From: Pseudorhodobacter antarcticus | GTDB lineage: Bacteria > Pseudomonadota > Alphaproteobacteria > Rhodobacterales > Rhodobacteraceae | DNA length: 64,000 nt | NCBI RefSeq assembly: GCF_900110135.1 | Contig: NZ_FOCO01000017.1 | Location: 1-64,000 of the forward strand | Direction: 5' to 3' | Part shown: piece after piece, positions 44,089-52,493 of the stretch | Numbering within the stretch: the stretch's first letter is position 1 | Layout: each line of letters begins with the position of its first letter | The notes under the pieces: model-generated | What the model saw: only the letters and a program-made list of their open reading frames with translations | Told to the model about the DNA's origin: nothing | Database searches by the model: none | Translations under genes and position numbers: made by a program

Positions 44089-44157
44089 GGTGGGTGCAAC
44101 CCACCGCCCCTGTTTGCCTGCTTGCGAGCGCCTGCCTGCCTGCGATACCACCACCAC

Positions 44158-44808
44158 ATGACTGATTTTATCTATACCCCCCCGGATGTGCCGCTGGCCG
44201 TTTTGTTTGCCGATGATCATATTGTGGTCGCGGACAAACCGTCTGGCCTTCTCTCAGTCCCGGGGCGGGGGGATGATCGGGCGGATTGTTTGATCAACCG
44301 GCTGCGCGATGTGTACGCGGATATTCTGCTGGTGCATCGCCTTGATCTGGACACGTCGGGCGTGATGATTTTCGCGCGCACCAAGCCCGCGCAGGCGTTT
44401 TTGGGCCAGCAGTTTGAACAGCGGCTGACCAAGAAAATCTATCTTGCGCGCGTGTGGGGGCAGGTGGCGGCAGAGGCGGGGCGGGTGGATTTGCCCCTGA
44501 TTGTGGATTGGCCCAACCGCCCCCGCCAGCATGTAGACCACGCCACGGGCAAACCCTCCCAAACCGATTGGCGCGTGCTGCGCCGTGAGGTGGCAGAGAC
44601 GCGGATGCGATTGACCCCGCTAACTGGGCGCAGTCACCAATTGCGGGTGCATATGCAGGCGCTGGGGCATGTCATTCTGGGCGATCCTTTGTATGCGCAG
44701 GGGCCGGCGGCCGATTTCCCGCGCTTGATGCTGCACGCCGACAGCCTGAAAATTCGGCATCCAGACAGCGGTACGGCAATGACCTTTGCGGCGGTTTGCC
44801 CGTTTTAA
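44158..44808 (+). CDS. RluA-family pseudouridine synthase
   Basis: The 216-aa protein has ILLVHRLDLDTSGVMIFART with the catalytic Asp (HRLDxDTSG), VADKPSGLLSVPGR before it, and LTPLTGRSHQLRVHMQALGHVILGDPLYA near the end. There is no S4 domain and the length is short, as in RluA itself (23S U746 and tRNA U32). The start at 44158 gives MTDFIYTPPD; 12 in-frame codons upstream are compositionally odd. The exact RNA target is inferred. Confidence 0.88.
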   Translation: MTDFIYTPPDVPLAVLFADDHIVVADKPSGLLSVPGRGDDRADCLINRLRDVYADILLVHRLDLDTSGVMIFARTKPAQAFLGQQFEQRLTKKIYLARVWGQVAAEAGRVDLPLIVDWPNRPRQHVDHATGKPSQTDWRVLRREVAETRMRLTPLTGRSHQLRVHMQALGHVILGDPLYAQGPAADFPRLMLHADSLKIRHPDSGTAMTFAAVCPF

Positions 44809-44964
44809 CAGGTGCGGTGTCGCCCGCGATGTTTTGTAAAAACGCTGATACAGAACAGGTTCCATGGTTGTCTTACACGGATGTTTAAAAAGGCCTTTTG
44901 ATCCAAGGCTTACAGACCAAGCATGAAACCCGGCATATTTACGGACCTGCTTGGTCTCAAACAG

Positions 44965-45612
44965 TTATGGGGCCATCTCCCGTAACTTTTGCATGCCAAC
45001 GGCGTTGATCTGATCCAGTCGATCAAAAAGCTCTAAATCTTTGACATAAAACTCTTCCATCTCGCTTTTCAGGCTGTCGGGAAGCGAATCAGTTTGGCCA
45101 AGGATGCTGGCATTTTTCTGCTCTAGCTTTCCCACGATCTTAAGGTTGCCGCAAATTTCACCGAGCATTTCATTCAAACGAGCGTAGGGAATGATCACGT
45201 CGACCAAAACTTGGCCATCATCCGCGCAAAACATCTGGCTTTGCAGGTATTTTGTTCCGTCTTGCCGTTGAATGTTCCAATCCTTTCGGGCCCAGAACGC
45301 GCTGAAACCCATATTTTCAGTAAGCGGATCTGCGACTTGGTTTCCTTTTCGATACCTGTACCACGACTAGATCCACTCCAACGGATGGCGCATAACACCG
45401 AACCGAAAAAAGCTTTCAGGTTGGAACTTGGGCTGGTCAAAGAGGAATGGAAAGCTGGTCAGCACTTTTTTCATCGGCCTGTGTTTGCGTTCAGAATTAC
45501 CCAAGCACACGACCTCCGTATAGGGCATCAATAAATGCTCTACCGATGTGGAAGCTGCTTTTGTATTGGAAACAAAGATAAACCTTTTTTCGACGCCGAT
45601 TAACATGTTCAC
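44965..45612 (-). pseudogene. Sulfotransferase interrupted by one in-frame TAG
   Basis: From the GTG at 45612 (or ATG 45606) the frame has the 5'-PAPS loop FIFVSNTKAASTSVEHLL and the 3'-phosphate motif FRFGVMRHPLEWI. It then meets TAG at 45367-45369 and continues in the same frame as SWYRYRKGNQVADP, GTKYLQSQMF, to a stop at 44965. Around the stop the expected family text is RxPLxWxxSWYRYR, so only one codon is damaged. Total length would be 215 aa, normal for this Sulfotransfer_2 group. The region is visibly AT-richer than its neighbours, suggesting transfer. It may be a recent pseudogene or a read error. Confidence 0.75.
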
Positions 45613-45903
45613 AAACCTATGGTTTCAATCACTTAAGCGCGACCGGTTTTCTGACTGGCCTGCAACGGGCAGGCGCGTAAGAATTTGTCGCTGTTCGTTG
45701 ACAAACTCGCTTTATTTTTCGGCGCTTTATCAAAGTTATCCAAGGACGTCTGCACAGTTTTTGTCCAAATTACGTTCTTGCTGGTCAGAAGTCTGCGACA
45801 TGCGCCAGCGGATTGCCTTTCGTGTTTGTGGACATCGCGGCGTCCAAACCAGCCCGAAAAACGACAGAATTTGGCATTTGGAATTGCCTTTGGTTTGCCC
45901 CCT

Positions 45904-46590
45904 TCACCGCTCCCGTATCTTCGCCCGCACCCGCGCCCAGCCGCCGGGGCTGACCAAGAATGACAAAAGGAACCCCGCCGCAAAGCCTGACAGTTCGGCG
46001 ACCCATTCCCAGCCGCTGCCAAATATCAGGCCGAACAGCAGTTGGATGGCCATCAATATGCCGATTAAGGAAAACGCGCGGTATTGGTTGTCGCCGGTGT
46101 TGGCCAGATTGGTCCACAAAAGGAACGTGAACGCGCCGATAAGCCCGTAGACCGAAGGATAGCCGCCGATCAGGGGCGCGGTGATGAAGGGCAATGCGGT
46201 ATAGGCGGCGGCCCCGGCCAAGGTGGCGCCGAAAAACACGGCGAGGACGGCCCACAGGCGGAACACTTCGCCCACCATTTTGCCAAGCGCCAGCAGGAAC
46301 ACGACCACAAAGGCGGCATGGGTAAAGCTGAGGTGGATAAGCGGGTAGCTGACCAAGCGCATGAGGTGTTCAGGGGGGTAGGTGCCGGTTGCGATCATTT
46401 CGCGCATCAGGTCGGGCGCGAACGCCCAGCGTTGTACGGCGTCTGCGCGCCAGCCGATGCCTTGCGCGCCACCAATCAGGCCAGCGGCGGCAAGGTTTAC
46501 CACCACCTCCACCGCTATTATCGGCAGGGCCAGCAGCCACACCACGGCGGGCAATGGGTTTAGCGGGGCGGCGTTGCGGTCTGTGTACAT
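45904..46590 (-). CDS. Rhomboid-fold membrane protein, apparently lacking catalytic residues
   Basis: The 228-aa protein has about six membrane segments. LVSYPLIHLSFTHAAFVVVF matches the rhomboid HxxxxH region, and VYGLIGAFTFLLW the helix normally beginning GxSGxxxGLxGA. Here the serine position reads Tyr (GGYPSVYGLIGA), and the helix 6 His (normally HxxGFxxG) reads Glu (AELSGFAAGF). By eye it is therefore a pseudo-rhomboid rather than a protease. The ATG at 46590 is chosen; the longer frame overlaps trpS. It is divergent from trpS. Confidence 0.72.
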   Translation of the reverse strand: MYTDRNAAPLNPLPAVVWLLALPIIAVEVVVNLAAAGLIGGAQGIGWRADAVQRWAFAPDLMREMIATGTYPPEHLMRLVSYPLIHLSFTHAAFVVVFLLALGKMVGEVFRLWAVLAVFFGATLAGAAAYTALPFITAPLIGGYPSVYGLIGAFTFLLWTNLANTGDNQYRAFSLIGILMAIQLLFGLIFGSGWEWVAELSGFAAGFLLSFLVSPGGWARVRAKIRER

Positions 46591-46678
46591 TCGGCCTCTC
46601 AATTTTCTAGGCTGATTGACGCCCATTGGTGGCAAGGGTAAGCGGTTTGCAACGCAGTTTCCAGATGGAGTTATCGCC

Positions 46679-47716
46679 ATGGTTGAGCCGGTCCAAACGC
46701 CTCCTGCCTTTGCCACCCGCATTTTTTCGGGGATTCAGCCGTCGGGCGGGTTGACGCTGGGCAATTACCTTGGCGCGCTGAAACGCTTTGTGGAAAAGCA
46801 GGATGAGGGGATTGAGACGGTTTATTGCCTTGTGGACATGCACGCGATCACCGTGTGGCAAGACCCCGCGCGCCTGCGCCAACAGACCCGAGAGGCGGCG
46901 GCGGGGTTTATTGCGGCGGGGATTGATCCTGCGCGGTCCATCCTTTTCAACCAATCCCAAGTGCATGCCCATGCGGAATTGGCGTGGATTTTCAACTGCG
47001 TGGCGCGGATGGGTTGGATGAGCCGGATGACGCAGTTCAAGGATAAGGCGGGCAAAAATTCTGAGAATGTGTCGCTGGGGCTGTTCGCGTACCCTGCGCT
47101 AATGGCGGCCGATATTTTGGCCTATAAGGCGACGCATGTGCCAGTGGGCGAGGATCAAAAGCAGCACCTGGAGCTGTGCCGCGATATTGCCGCCAAGTTT
47201 AACAATGATTTTGGCGTGGATTTTTTCCCGATCACCGAACCCGTGATCGAAGGCGCTGGTACGCGGGTGATGAGTTTGCGGGACGGGACCAAAAAGATGT
47301 CGAAATCGGACCCATCGGACCAAAGCCGCATTAATTTGACCGATGATGCCGATATGATCGCGAAAAAGATCAAAAAGGCCAAGACGGATGCCGAGGCGTT
47401 GCCGGGTGAGATGGACGGGTTGGCGGACCGGCCAGAGGCGCGCAATTTGGTCAACATCTATGCCGCGTTGGCGGATATGACGCCGCAAGCGGTGCTGACC
47501 CAGCACGCGGGCGCGCAATTTGGCAGTTTCAAGCCCGCGCTGGCGGATTTGGCGGTGTCGGTGATGTCGCCGATCACAACGGAAATGAACCGGTTGATGC
47601 AAGATGTGGCCGAGATTGACCGCATTTTGGGCGAAGGGGCCGTGCGTGCCGATGCGATTGCGCGCCCGATTGTGAATGATGTGTATGATATTGTTGGGAT
47701 GATCCGGTCGCGGTAA
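46679..47716 (+). CDS. trpS: Tryptophan--tRNA ligase
   Basis: The 345-aa class Ic enzyme has [20 protein letters not shown] (HIGH-like TLGN), the Trp pocket VDMHAIT, LLMADIL-like [21 protein letters not shown], and KMSKSDPSD. The ATG at 46679 gives [18 protein letters not shown]; a short upstream extension to 46616 is not needed. It is followed by a VOC gene. Confidence 0.97.
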   Translation: MVEPVQTPPAFATRIFSGIQPSGGLTLGNYLGALKRFVEKQDEGIETVYCLVDMHAITVWQDPARLRQQTREAAAGFIAAGIDPARSILFNQSQVHAHAELAWIFNCVARMGWMSRMTQFKDKAGKNSENVSLGLFAYPALMAADILAYKATHVPVGEDQKQHLELCRDIAAKFNNDFGVDFFPITEPVIEGAGTRVMSLRDGTKKMSKSDPSDQSRINLTDDADMIAKKIKKAKTDAEALPGEMDGLADRPEARNLVNIYAALADMTPQAVLTQHAGAQFGSFKPALADLAVSVMSPITTEMNRLMQDVAEIDRILGEGAVRADAIARPIVNDVYDIVGMIRSR

Positions 47717-47801
47717 GGCGCGCAGGTTCTGTGCGGTTGGGCAGGTGTTGGGGGCGGTATTGCTGCGCTAATGTCTGCCAAACCAGCCTTGGAGCGATGT
47801 G

Positions 47802-48287
47802 ATGACCCAAATCTTGCCCCCCACAACCCGCATTGGCCATGTGCATTTGAAGGTGGCCAACCTTGACCGCGCGATTGCGTTTTACCGTGATGTGGTGGGG
47901 TTTGCGGTCACGCAACGCCTTGGCGACCAAGCGGCGTTTTTGGGGGCGGGGGGGTATCACCACCACATTGGCCTGAACACTTGGGACAGTCTGGGTGGCA
48001 CGCCGCCTGCGCAGGGGCATACGGGGTTGTACCACACGGCGATTTTGTTCCCCGACCGCGCCAGTTTGGGGGCGGCGGTGGGGCGCGTGTTGGCGGCGGG
48101 CATTGCGCTGGACGGGGCCGCCGATCATGGCGTGTCGGAGGCGGTGTATTTGCGCGACCCAGACGGCAACGGGGTGGAATTGTACCGCGACCGCGCGCCC
48201 GCCGATTGGCCGCGGGATGCGGATGGGGCGCTGAAGATGGTCAACGCGCGGTTGGATGTGGCGGCATTGCTGGCCGAAGGGGTGTGA
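47802..48287 (+). CDS. VOC-family (glyoxalase/extradiol dioxygenase-like) protein
   Basis: The 161-aa protein is one VOC module pair: IGHVHLKVANLDRAIAFYRD with the first metal His, GGYHHHIGLNTW, then GLYHTAILFPDR with the second His, and YLRDPDGNGVELYRDRP-like with the metal Glu. It resembles CatE-type catechol dioxygenase halves. GGAG lies 7 nt before the ATG at 47802. Substrate unknown. Confidence 0.85.
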   Translation: MTQILPPTTRIGHVHLKVANLDRAIAFYRDVVGFAVTQRLGDQAAFLGAGGYHHHIGLNTWDSLGGTPPAQGHTGLYHTAILFPDRASLGAAVGRVLAAGIALDGAADHGVSEAVYLRDPDGNGVELYRDRAPADWPRDADGALKMVNARLDVAALLAEGV

Positions 48288-48349
48288 GGGTTTACACCGC
48301 TTGGCATCGGGCCTAGACCCTGCGGCTGGCTGAGGCAAAGGGGCGTGCG

Positions 48350-49597
48350 ATGGTACAGGTTTGCGGTATTGATTTTGGCACCTCCAATTCCACGGTTTCC
48401 ATTCTGTCGGGCGGCGTGTCGCGGTTGATCGCGCTGGAAGGGGCGGCGGTCACCATCCCATCGGCGGTGTTTTGGGACAGTGACGGGGCCGCCCCCGAAT
48501 TTGGCCGCGCGGCCATCGCCGCCTATACGGGGGGCGAGGATGGGCGGCTGATGCGCGGCCTGAAATCCGCGCTGGGGTCTGCGTTGATCCATGAAAAGAC
48601 GCGGGTGGGCAACCGCGCGCTGGCGTTCACCGATATTTTGGGGCGGTTTTTCGGACATTTGCGCCGCCAATTGGACGCCGTGCAACCCGGCACGCGGCAT
48701 GTGGTGTTGGGCCGCCCGGTGCATTTTGTCGATGATGACGCGGCGGGCGACCAAGCCGCCCAAGACGTGCTGGAGGCGATTGCGCACAAATTTGGCTTTG
48801 ACCATGTGGCGTTTCAGTTTGAACCGATCGCGGCCGCGCTGCATTACGAGCAGAGTGTTGAGGCCGAGGAATTGGTGCTGATCGTCGATATTGGCGGCGG
48901 CACGTCGGATTTTTCGGTGCTGCGCGTCGGGCCTGCGCGGCGCGGATTGCCGGACCGGGACAATGATATTTTGGCCAGCCACGGTATTCGCGTGGGCGGC
49001 ACCGATTTTGACCGCCTTTTGTCGCTGGGGCAGGTGATGCCTGCGCTGGGCCTTGGGTCCATGATCAACAAAGGCAAAACGCCGATGCCGCTGCATTACT
49101 ATCACGACCTTGCGACGTGGCACCGGATCAACATGGTCTATGCGGGCCGCGCGTTGCTGGAGGTGAAGCAAATTCGGTTTGATGCGGCGGAGCCGGACCT
49201 GTTGGACCGCTTGATCGGGGTGATTGAGGAAAAACAAGGCCACAATATTGCGATGGCGGTGGAGGTGGCAAAGATTGAATTGTCGGAAACGCTGGCCACG
49301 CCGATTCGGTTGGCGGATATTATTGGGGTGGATACCGGGGCCAGCCGCGCGATGTTTGATGCGGCGGTGGCAAAACCTGTGACGCGGATTGCGGGCGCGA
49401 TTGCGCATGTTTTGTCGGATGCGGGCGTTGGGGCAGACCAGATTGGCACCGTGTTCATGACCGGCGGATCATCCAGCCTGCCCGTGGTGCAGGCCGCCGT
49501 TGCGGCCTGTTTGCCGGGGGTTCGGGTGGCCACAGGCGATGTGTTGGGCAGCGTGGGGACTGGCCTTGCATTGGATGCGGCGCGGCGGTTTGGCTGA
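48350..49597 (+). CDS. YegD-like Hsp70-family protein
   Basis: The 415-aa protein has only the actin/Hsp70 ATPase fold: VCGIDFGTSNSTVSIL (phosphate 1), LIVDIGGGTSDFSVLRV (phosphate 2) and VFMTGGSSSLPVVQAAV (adenosine). It lacks the substrate-binding domain of DnaK and matches the E. coli YegD family of putative chaperones. RVGGTDFDRLLSLGQVMPALG is typical. Its role is unknown; single gene. Confidence 0.88.
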   Translation: MVQVCGIDFGTSNSTVSILSGGVSRLIALEGAAVTIPSAVFWDSDGAAPEFGRAAIAAYTGGEDGRLMRGLKSALGSALIHEKTRVGNRALAFTDILGRFFGHLRRQLDAVQPGTRHVVLGRPVHFVDDDAAGDQAAQDVLEAIAHKFGFDHVAFQFEPIAAALHYEQSVEAEELVLIVDIGGGTSDFSVLRVGPARRGLPDRDNDILASHGIRVGGTDFDRLLSLGQVMPALGLGSMINKGKTPMPLHYYHDLATWHRINMVYAGRALLEVKQIRFDAAEPDLLDRLIGVIEEKQGHNIAMAVEVAKIELSETLATPIRLADIIGVDTGASRAMFDAAVAKPVTRIAGAIAHVLSDAGVGADQIGTVFMTGGSSSLPVVQAAVAACLPGVRVATGDVLGSVGTGLALDAARRFG

Positions 49598-49618
49598 TTT
49601 GGGAGCGCTCCGCGCGGG

Positions 49619-49639
49619 GGTATTTAGGAAGAGATGAAG
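49619..49639 (+). repeat. Intergenic motif, weak copy
   Basis: GGTATTTAGGAAGAGATGAA lies between the convergent ends of the Hsp70 gene and the next small gene. GGTATTT and the spacing agree with the motif at 39692, but CCAAG is not kept. Confidence 0.3.
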
Positions 49640-49643
49640 GGCT

Positions 49644-49955
49644 TTAGCCTGTTTTCATTCCGCTTTTCTTTAGGCGGCGTTTGTTCAGGCGGGTGGCGTT
49701 GCGCATCGGGGCGATTGCGGCGGCGGTAATTTCATCGGCGGATCCGCCTTGCAGTGTGACGCGGCCAACGGCGGCGGCGGATTCCACCATGGCGTCCATT
49801 TTTTCGGTCACCATGCGGTCGTTTTCCGTGGGCGACACTTTCCACAGTCCGGCCATGCCCATCATGCGCATGGCGATGACGGACTGCGCCTCGATCATCA
49901 TCATGCTGAGTTGCAGGGCGTTGGTCATGGGATTTGCGGCTGGTTTTCTGGGCAT
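49644..49955 (-). CDS. Small helical conserved protein (often labelled antifreeze protein in Rhodobacteraceae)
   Basis: The 103-aa protein begins MPRKPAANPMTNALQLSMMM and is Met/Ala-rich and helical (IEAQSVIAMRMMGMAGLW), then has an acidic helix and a strongly basic tail (NATRLNKRRLKKSGM). Similar small proteins in this family are annotated as antifreeze-like, on Ala-rich composition only. A phasin-like granule coat is another possibility. I assign no function. It has a GGAGCGC ribosome site and is divergent from the aminotransferase gene. Confidence 0.6.
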   Translation of the reverse strand: MPRKPAANPMTNALQLSMMMIEAQSVIAMRMMGMAGLWKVSPTENDRMVTEKMDAMVESAAAVGRVTLQGGSADEITAAAIAPMRNATRLNKRRLKKSGMKTG

Positions 49956-50096
49956 TATGCGCTCCTTGTTAAGTCATGCCTACACTATGCTGCAGTGCAG
50001 CAAAAGGGGAATTTATTGGGATTTGTGGCATGGTGCCCTTTACGCCGTGGGGGCCGGGGCGTTAGCGTTGCCTGTTTCCGCATGAAAGGGCAGCGC

Positions 50097-50960
50097 ATGG
50101 CAATCGGCACCAATATCCGCACATATTTCGAAGGCAAGTGGCATGAGGGCGATGTGGCCGTGATGCGCGCGGCCGATCATGGGATTTGGCAGGGGTCATC
50201 CATCTTTGACGGGGCGCGGTATTTTGATGGGGTGGTGCCCGATTTGGCCAAGCATTGCGCGCGGGCCAATGCATCCGCGCAAGCGTTGATGATCACGCCC
50301 ACGGTTGGCGCGGCAGAGATGGAGGCGATGGTGCGCGATGGGTTGCGCGGATACGCGCCCGGCGCCGCCGTGTATGTGCGGCCGATGTATTGGGCGCTGG
50401 ACGGGTCCGAACTGGGGGTGGCCCCAAAAGAGGGTTCGACCGGGTTTGCGATTAGCCTGGAACAAGTGGCGATGCCGGATTTCGATGTGCCCACAAGTTT
50501 GACACGCACCCAGTTTCGCCGCCCGGTGTTGGAAGATAACGTGTGCAACGCCAAGGCTGGCTGCCTGTACCCCAACAACGCGCGCATGTTGGTGGAGGCA
50601 AAAAGCAAAGGGTTTGGTAATGCGCTGTGTGCCGATGCGATGGGCAATGTGGCCGAAACCGCGACTGCTAATGTGTTTATGGTGAAGGATGGGGTGGCCT
50701 TTACCCCGATTGCCAATGGCACGTTCCTGTCGGGCATCACGCGGGCGCGCCACATTGCCAACCTGCGCGCTGACGGGGTGGAGGTGGTGGAAACCGTGTT
50801 GAGCTTTGACGATTTCCACGCGGCGGATGAAGTGTTTTTGTCGGGCAATTTCGCCAAGATCACGGCGGTGCGGGCGTTTGACGATACGCAGTACCAGATT
50901 GGGCCTATGACGCGGCGGGCGCGGTCGTTGTATTGGGATTGGGCGCATAGCGCAGGATAG
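50097..50960 (+). CDS. Branched-chain amino acid aminotransferase-family protein
   Basis: A 287-aa class IV PLP transaminase. RAADHGIWQGSSIFDGARYF is the N-terminal block, EDNVCNAKAGCLYPNNARML contains the PLP lysine, and NVAETATANVFMVKDGV the phosphate cup. The ATG at 50097 has AAAGGG upstream; an ATG at 50082 is the alternative. It belongs to the BCAT-like group of alphaproteobacteria that is separate from IlvE proper, so the substrate could be branched-chain or other amino acids. Confidence 0.85.
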   Translation: MAIGTNIRTYFEGKWHEGDVAVMRAADHGIWQGSSIFDGARYFDGVVPDLAKHCARANASAQALMITPTVGAAEMEAMVRDGLRGYAPGAAVYVRPMYWALDGSELGVAPKEGSTGFAISLEQVAMPDFDVPTSLTRTQFRRPVLEDNVCNAKAGCLYPNNARMLVEAKSKGFGNALCADAMGNVAETATANVFMVKDGVAFTPIANGTFLSGITRARHIANLRADGVEVVETVLSFDDFHAADEVFLSGNFAKITAVRAFDDTQYQIGPMTRRARSLYWDWAHSAG

Positions 50961-51022
50961 GTGAGGGGCTTGCAAGTCGGGGGGCAGATGCGCCATGGTC
51001 TGCGGGAAAGACGGGGGCGAAC

Positions 51023-51478
51023 ATGCGTAAGTTTATGGTTGTGCTGGATGACAGCCGCGAATGTCTGAACGCGATGCGGTTCGCGGCGTTGCGGGCGGCG
51101 CATACGGGGGCGGGGGTGCAAATTCTGTCCGTTATCCCGCCAGAGGAGTTTCAGCATTGGATGGGGGTTGCCGACCTGATGCGGGCCGAGGCGCGCGAAC
51201 GGATTGAGGCGCATTTTGAAGTGTTCGCCAAGTGGATGCGCGACAAGCAAGGCGTGAACCCGGAGCTGGTGATCCGTGAAGGTGACCCGCTGACAGAGAT
51301 TTTGGCGCAAGTGCGCGATGACCCCGAAATCGGGATTTTGGTGTTGGGGGCAGGCAGCGACAAATCCGGCCCCGGCCCGTTGGTCACGCAACTGAGCCGC
51401 AGTTCGGCCGGGTTGCCGGTGCCGATCACGATCGTGCCCGGTGATATGTCCAAAGAGCGGTTGGAGCAGATTACTTAA
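51023..51478 (+). CDS. Universal stress protein (UspA family)
   Basis: The 151-aa protein has the Usp fold: KFMVVLDDSRECLNAMRFA at the start and VLGAGSDKSGPGPLVTQLSR near the end. The usual ATP loop G-2x-G-9x-G-S is only partly kept (GAGSDKSGPGPL), so nucleotide binding is uncertain. Single gene after the aminotransferase. Confidence 0.85.
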   Translation: MRKFMVVLDDSRECLNAMRFAALRAAHTGAGVQILSVIPPEEFQHWMGVADLMRAEARERIEAHFEVFAKWMRDKQGVNPELVIREGDPLTEILAQVRDDPEIGILVLGAGSDKSGPGPLVTQLSRSSAGLPVPITIVPGDMSKERLEQIT

Positions 51479-51520
51479 AACCCAAGTGGCGATGGATTGC
51501 ACCCACCCTACGCCCAAGGG

Positions 51521-52075
51521 TCACAGCAGTTTGACCTGCGTGCCGACCTTTGCCAAAGTATAAAGTTGCGCGATGTGTTCGTTGTAAAGGCCGATGCAGC
51601 CGTCCGACGATTCGCGCCCGATTTTGCGCGTGTCATGGGTGCCGTGGATGCGGTAATATTGCCATGACAGATGCAGCGCATGGGTGCCCAGCGGGTTTTC
51701 CGGCCCGGCGGGGACCACGGCGGGGTAATGCGGAAAGCGTTCCCGCATGGAGGGGGTGGGGGTCCATGTCGGGCCTTCGACCTTTTTGGTGATGCGGGTC
51801 ATGCCGCGGCGTGTCAATTCCTCGGATATAGGAACAGACGAGGGCCAAAGGCGGTAAATCGTTTGATCTTCGGACCAGAAATGCACAGCGCGTGAGGTCA
51901 TATCGGCCAGAATAACGCCGTTTTCGGTGGTGTCGAAATGGTCCTGCCAGCGGGCGGATTGAAAGCCAGAGGTGTTGTTGCGCACGGGCTGCATGGCGCG
52001 CGCAAGGCTGGGGGTGGCGAGGGCAAAGGCGGCGCCGAGCAATACTTGGCGGCGGGTTGGGGTGGTTGGGATCAT
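51521..52075 (-). CDS. L,D-transpeptidase (YkuD) with export signal
   Basis: The 184-aa protein has a twin-arginine-like signal (TRRQVLLGAAFALATPSLARA). The YkuD core has GTHALHLSWQYYRIHGTHD with the catalytic His and SSDGCIGLYNEHI with the Cys nucleophile. The usual SxGCxR arginine is Gly here. It probably forms 3-3 peptidoglycan cross-links or attaches proteins to the wall. The ATG at 52075 is chosen because it begins the signal; the open frame further upstream is not coding-like. Confidence 0.85.
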   Translation of the reverse strand: MIPTTPTRRQVLLGAAFALATPSLARAMQPVRNNTSGFQSARWQDHFDTTENGVILADMTSRAVHFWSEDQTIYRLWPSSVPISEELTRRGMTRITKKVEGPTWTPTPSMRERFPHYPAVVPAGPENPLGTHALHLSWQYYRIHGTHDTRKIGRESSDGCIGLYNEHIAQLYTLAKVGTQVKLL

Positions 52076-52238
52076 CTGCGTGGTCCTTTGTGCTCCTTTA
52101 ATGGGTATATGGGTGCGGCAGGTCGGGTTTACAAATGACATTGGCTTTATCTGTGCGTGAGGGTTGCGCCTGTGTGCGGGCTGCTGTGTTGTGGCTGTTC
52201 GCTGATTTTCTAAGACTGTGCGCAAGCAAAAAGGGGGG

Positions 52239-52273
52239 GCCGCCGAGATGGGCATCGAACCCATCTCGGCGGC
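52239..52273 (-). terminator. Strong hairpin with tRNA T-arm-like loop; possible terminator
   Basis: A perfect 14-bp stem (52239-52252 with 52260-52273) closes a 7-nt loop. On the minus strand the loop region reads GGG-TTCGATG-CCC, very close to a tRNA T arm, and the hairpin is followed by CCCCCCTTTTT. It may be a rho-independent terminator for a minus-strand transcript or the remnant of a tRNA-like RNA. No acceptor, D or anticodon arms are present around it. Confidence 0.55.
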
Positions 52274-52334
52274 ACTGACGTGTTTTTTCGACACGTTACG
52301 GGTTTGGGGGATAGTGGTGATGGGGAAACGCCGA

Positions 52335-52402
52335 ATAGGTATTTAAGCCAAGCCGAAATCAAAGAGCGTGCTTTGCAAATTCGGCTTGGTCCAAGTACCT
52401 AT
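52335..52402. repeat. Inverted pair of the 20-bp intergenic motif
   Basis: GGTATTTAAGCCAAGCCGAA (52338-52357) and, on the opposite strand, GGTACTTGGACCAAGCCGAA (52380-52399) face each other. With flanks they make about 25-bp arms with a few mismatches and an 18-nt centre. The same motif occurs singly at 39692 and 43584. Confidence 0.65.
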
Positions 52403-52449
52403 ATGTCGGTGCCCAGATAGCATGTCGGTGGTTATCGTACTGCGTTAGC

Positions 52450-52486
52450 GCCGTTGCAGGGGGGCTCAATGCCGCCCTGCAACGGC
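52450..52486 (-). terminator. 3' hairpin of the aldehyde dehydrogenase gene
   Basis: GCCGTTGCAGGG (52450-52461) pairs perfectly with 52475-52486, starting 8 bp after the stop codon. There is no T-run, so termination may be weak or it may protect the mRNA end. Confidence 0.5.
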
Positions 52487-52493
52487 TGCCCTT

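Larger units (their letters stand above)
52076..52493. other. Gene-free 418-bp interval rich in inverted repeats
   Basis: No plausible reading frame is present. The interval holds the L,D-transpeptidase promoter region, a 14-bp hairpin (52239-52273), a short ACGTGT/ACACGT dyad (52278-52296), a large inverted pair of the 20-bp motif (52335-52402) and the aldehyde dehydrogenase 3' hairpin (52450-52486). A small RNA gene is possible but I cannot name one. Confidence 0.6.

Noticed and set aside
45633-46150. Two overlapping opposite-strand frames between the sulfotransferase and the rhomboid gene
   Set aside because: No ribosome sites, no family features, biased composition; the 291-bp gap appears non-coding.
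52239-52273. A tRNA or tmRNA gene at the T-arm-like hairpin
   Set aside because: No acceptor, D or anticodon arms can be formed around it and no CCA end is present.
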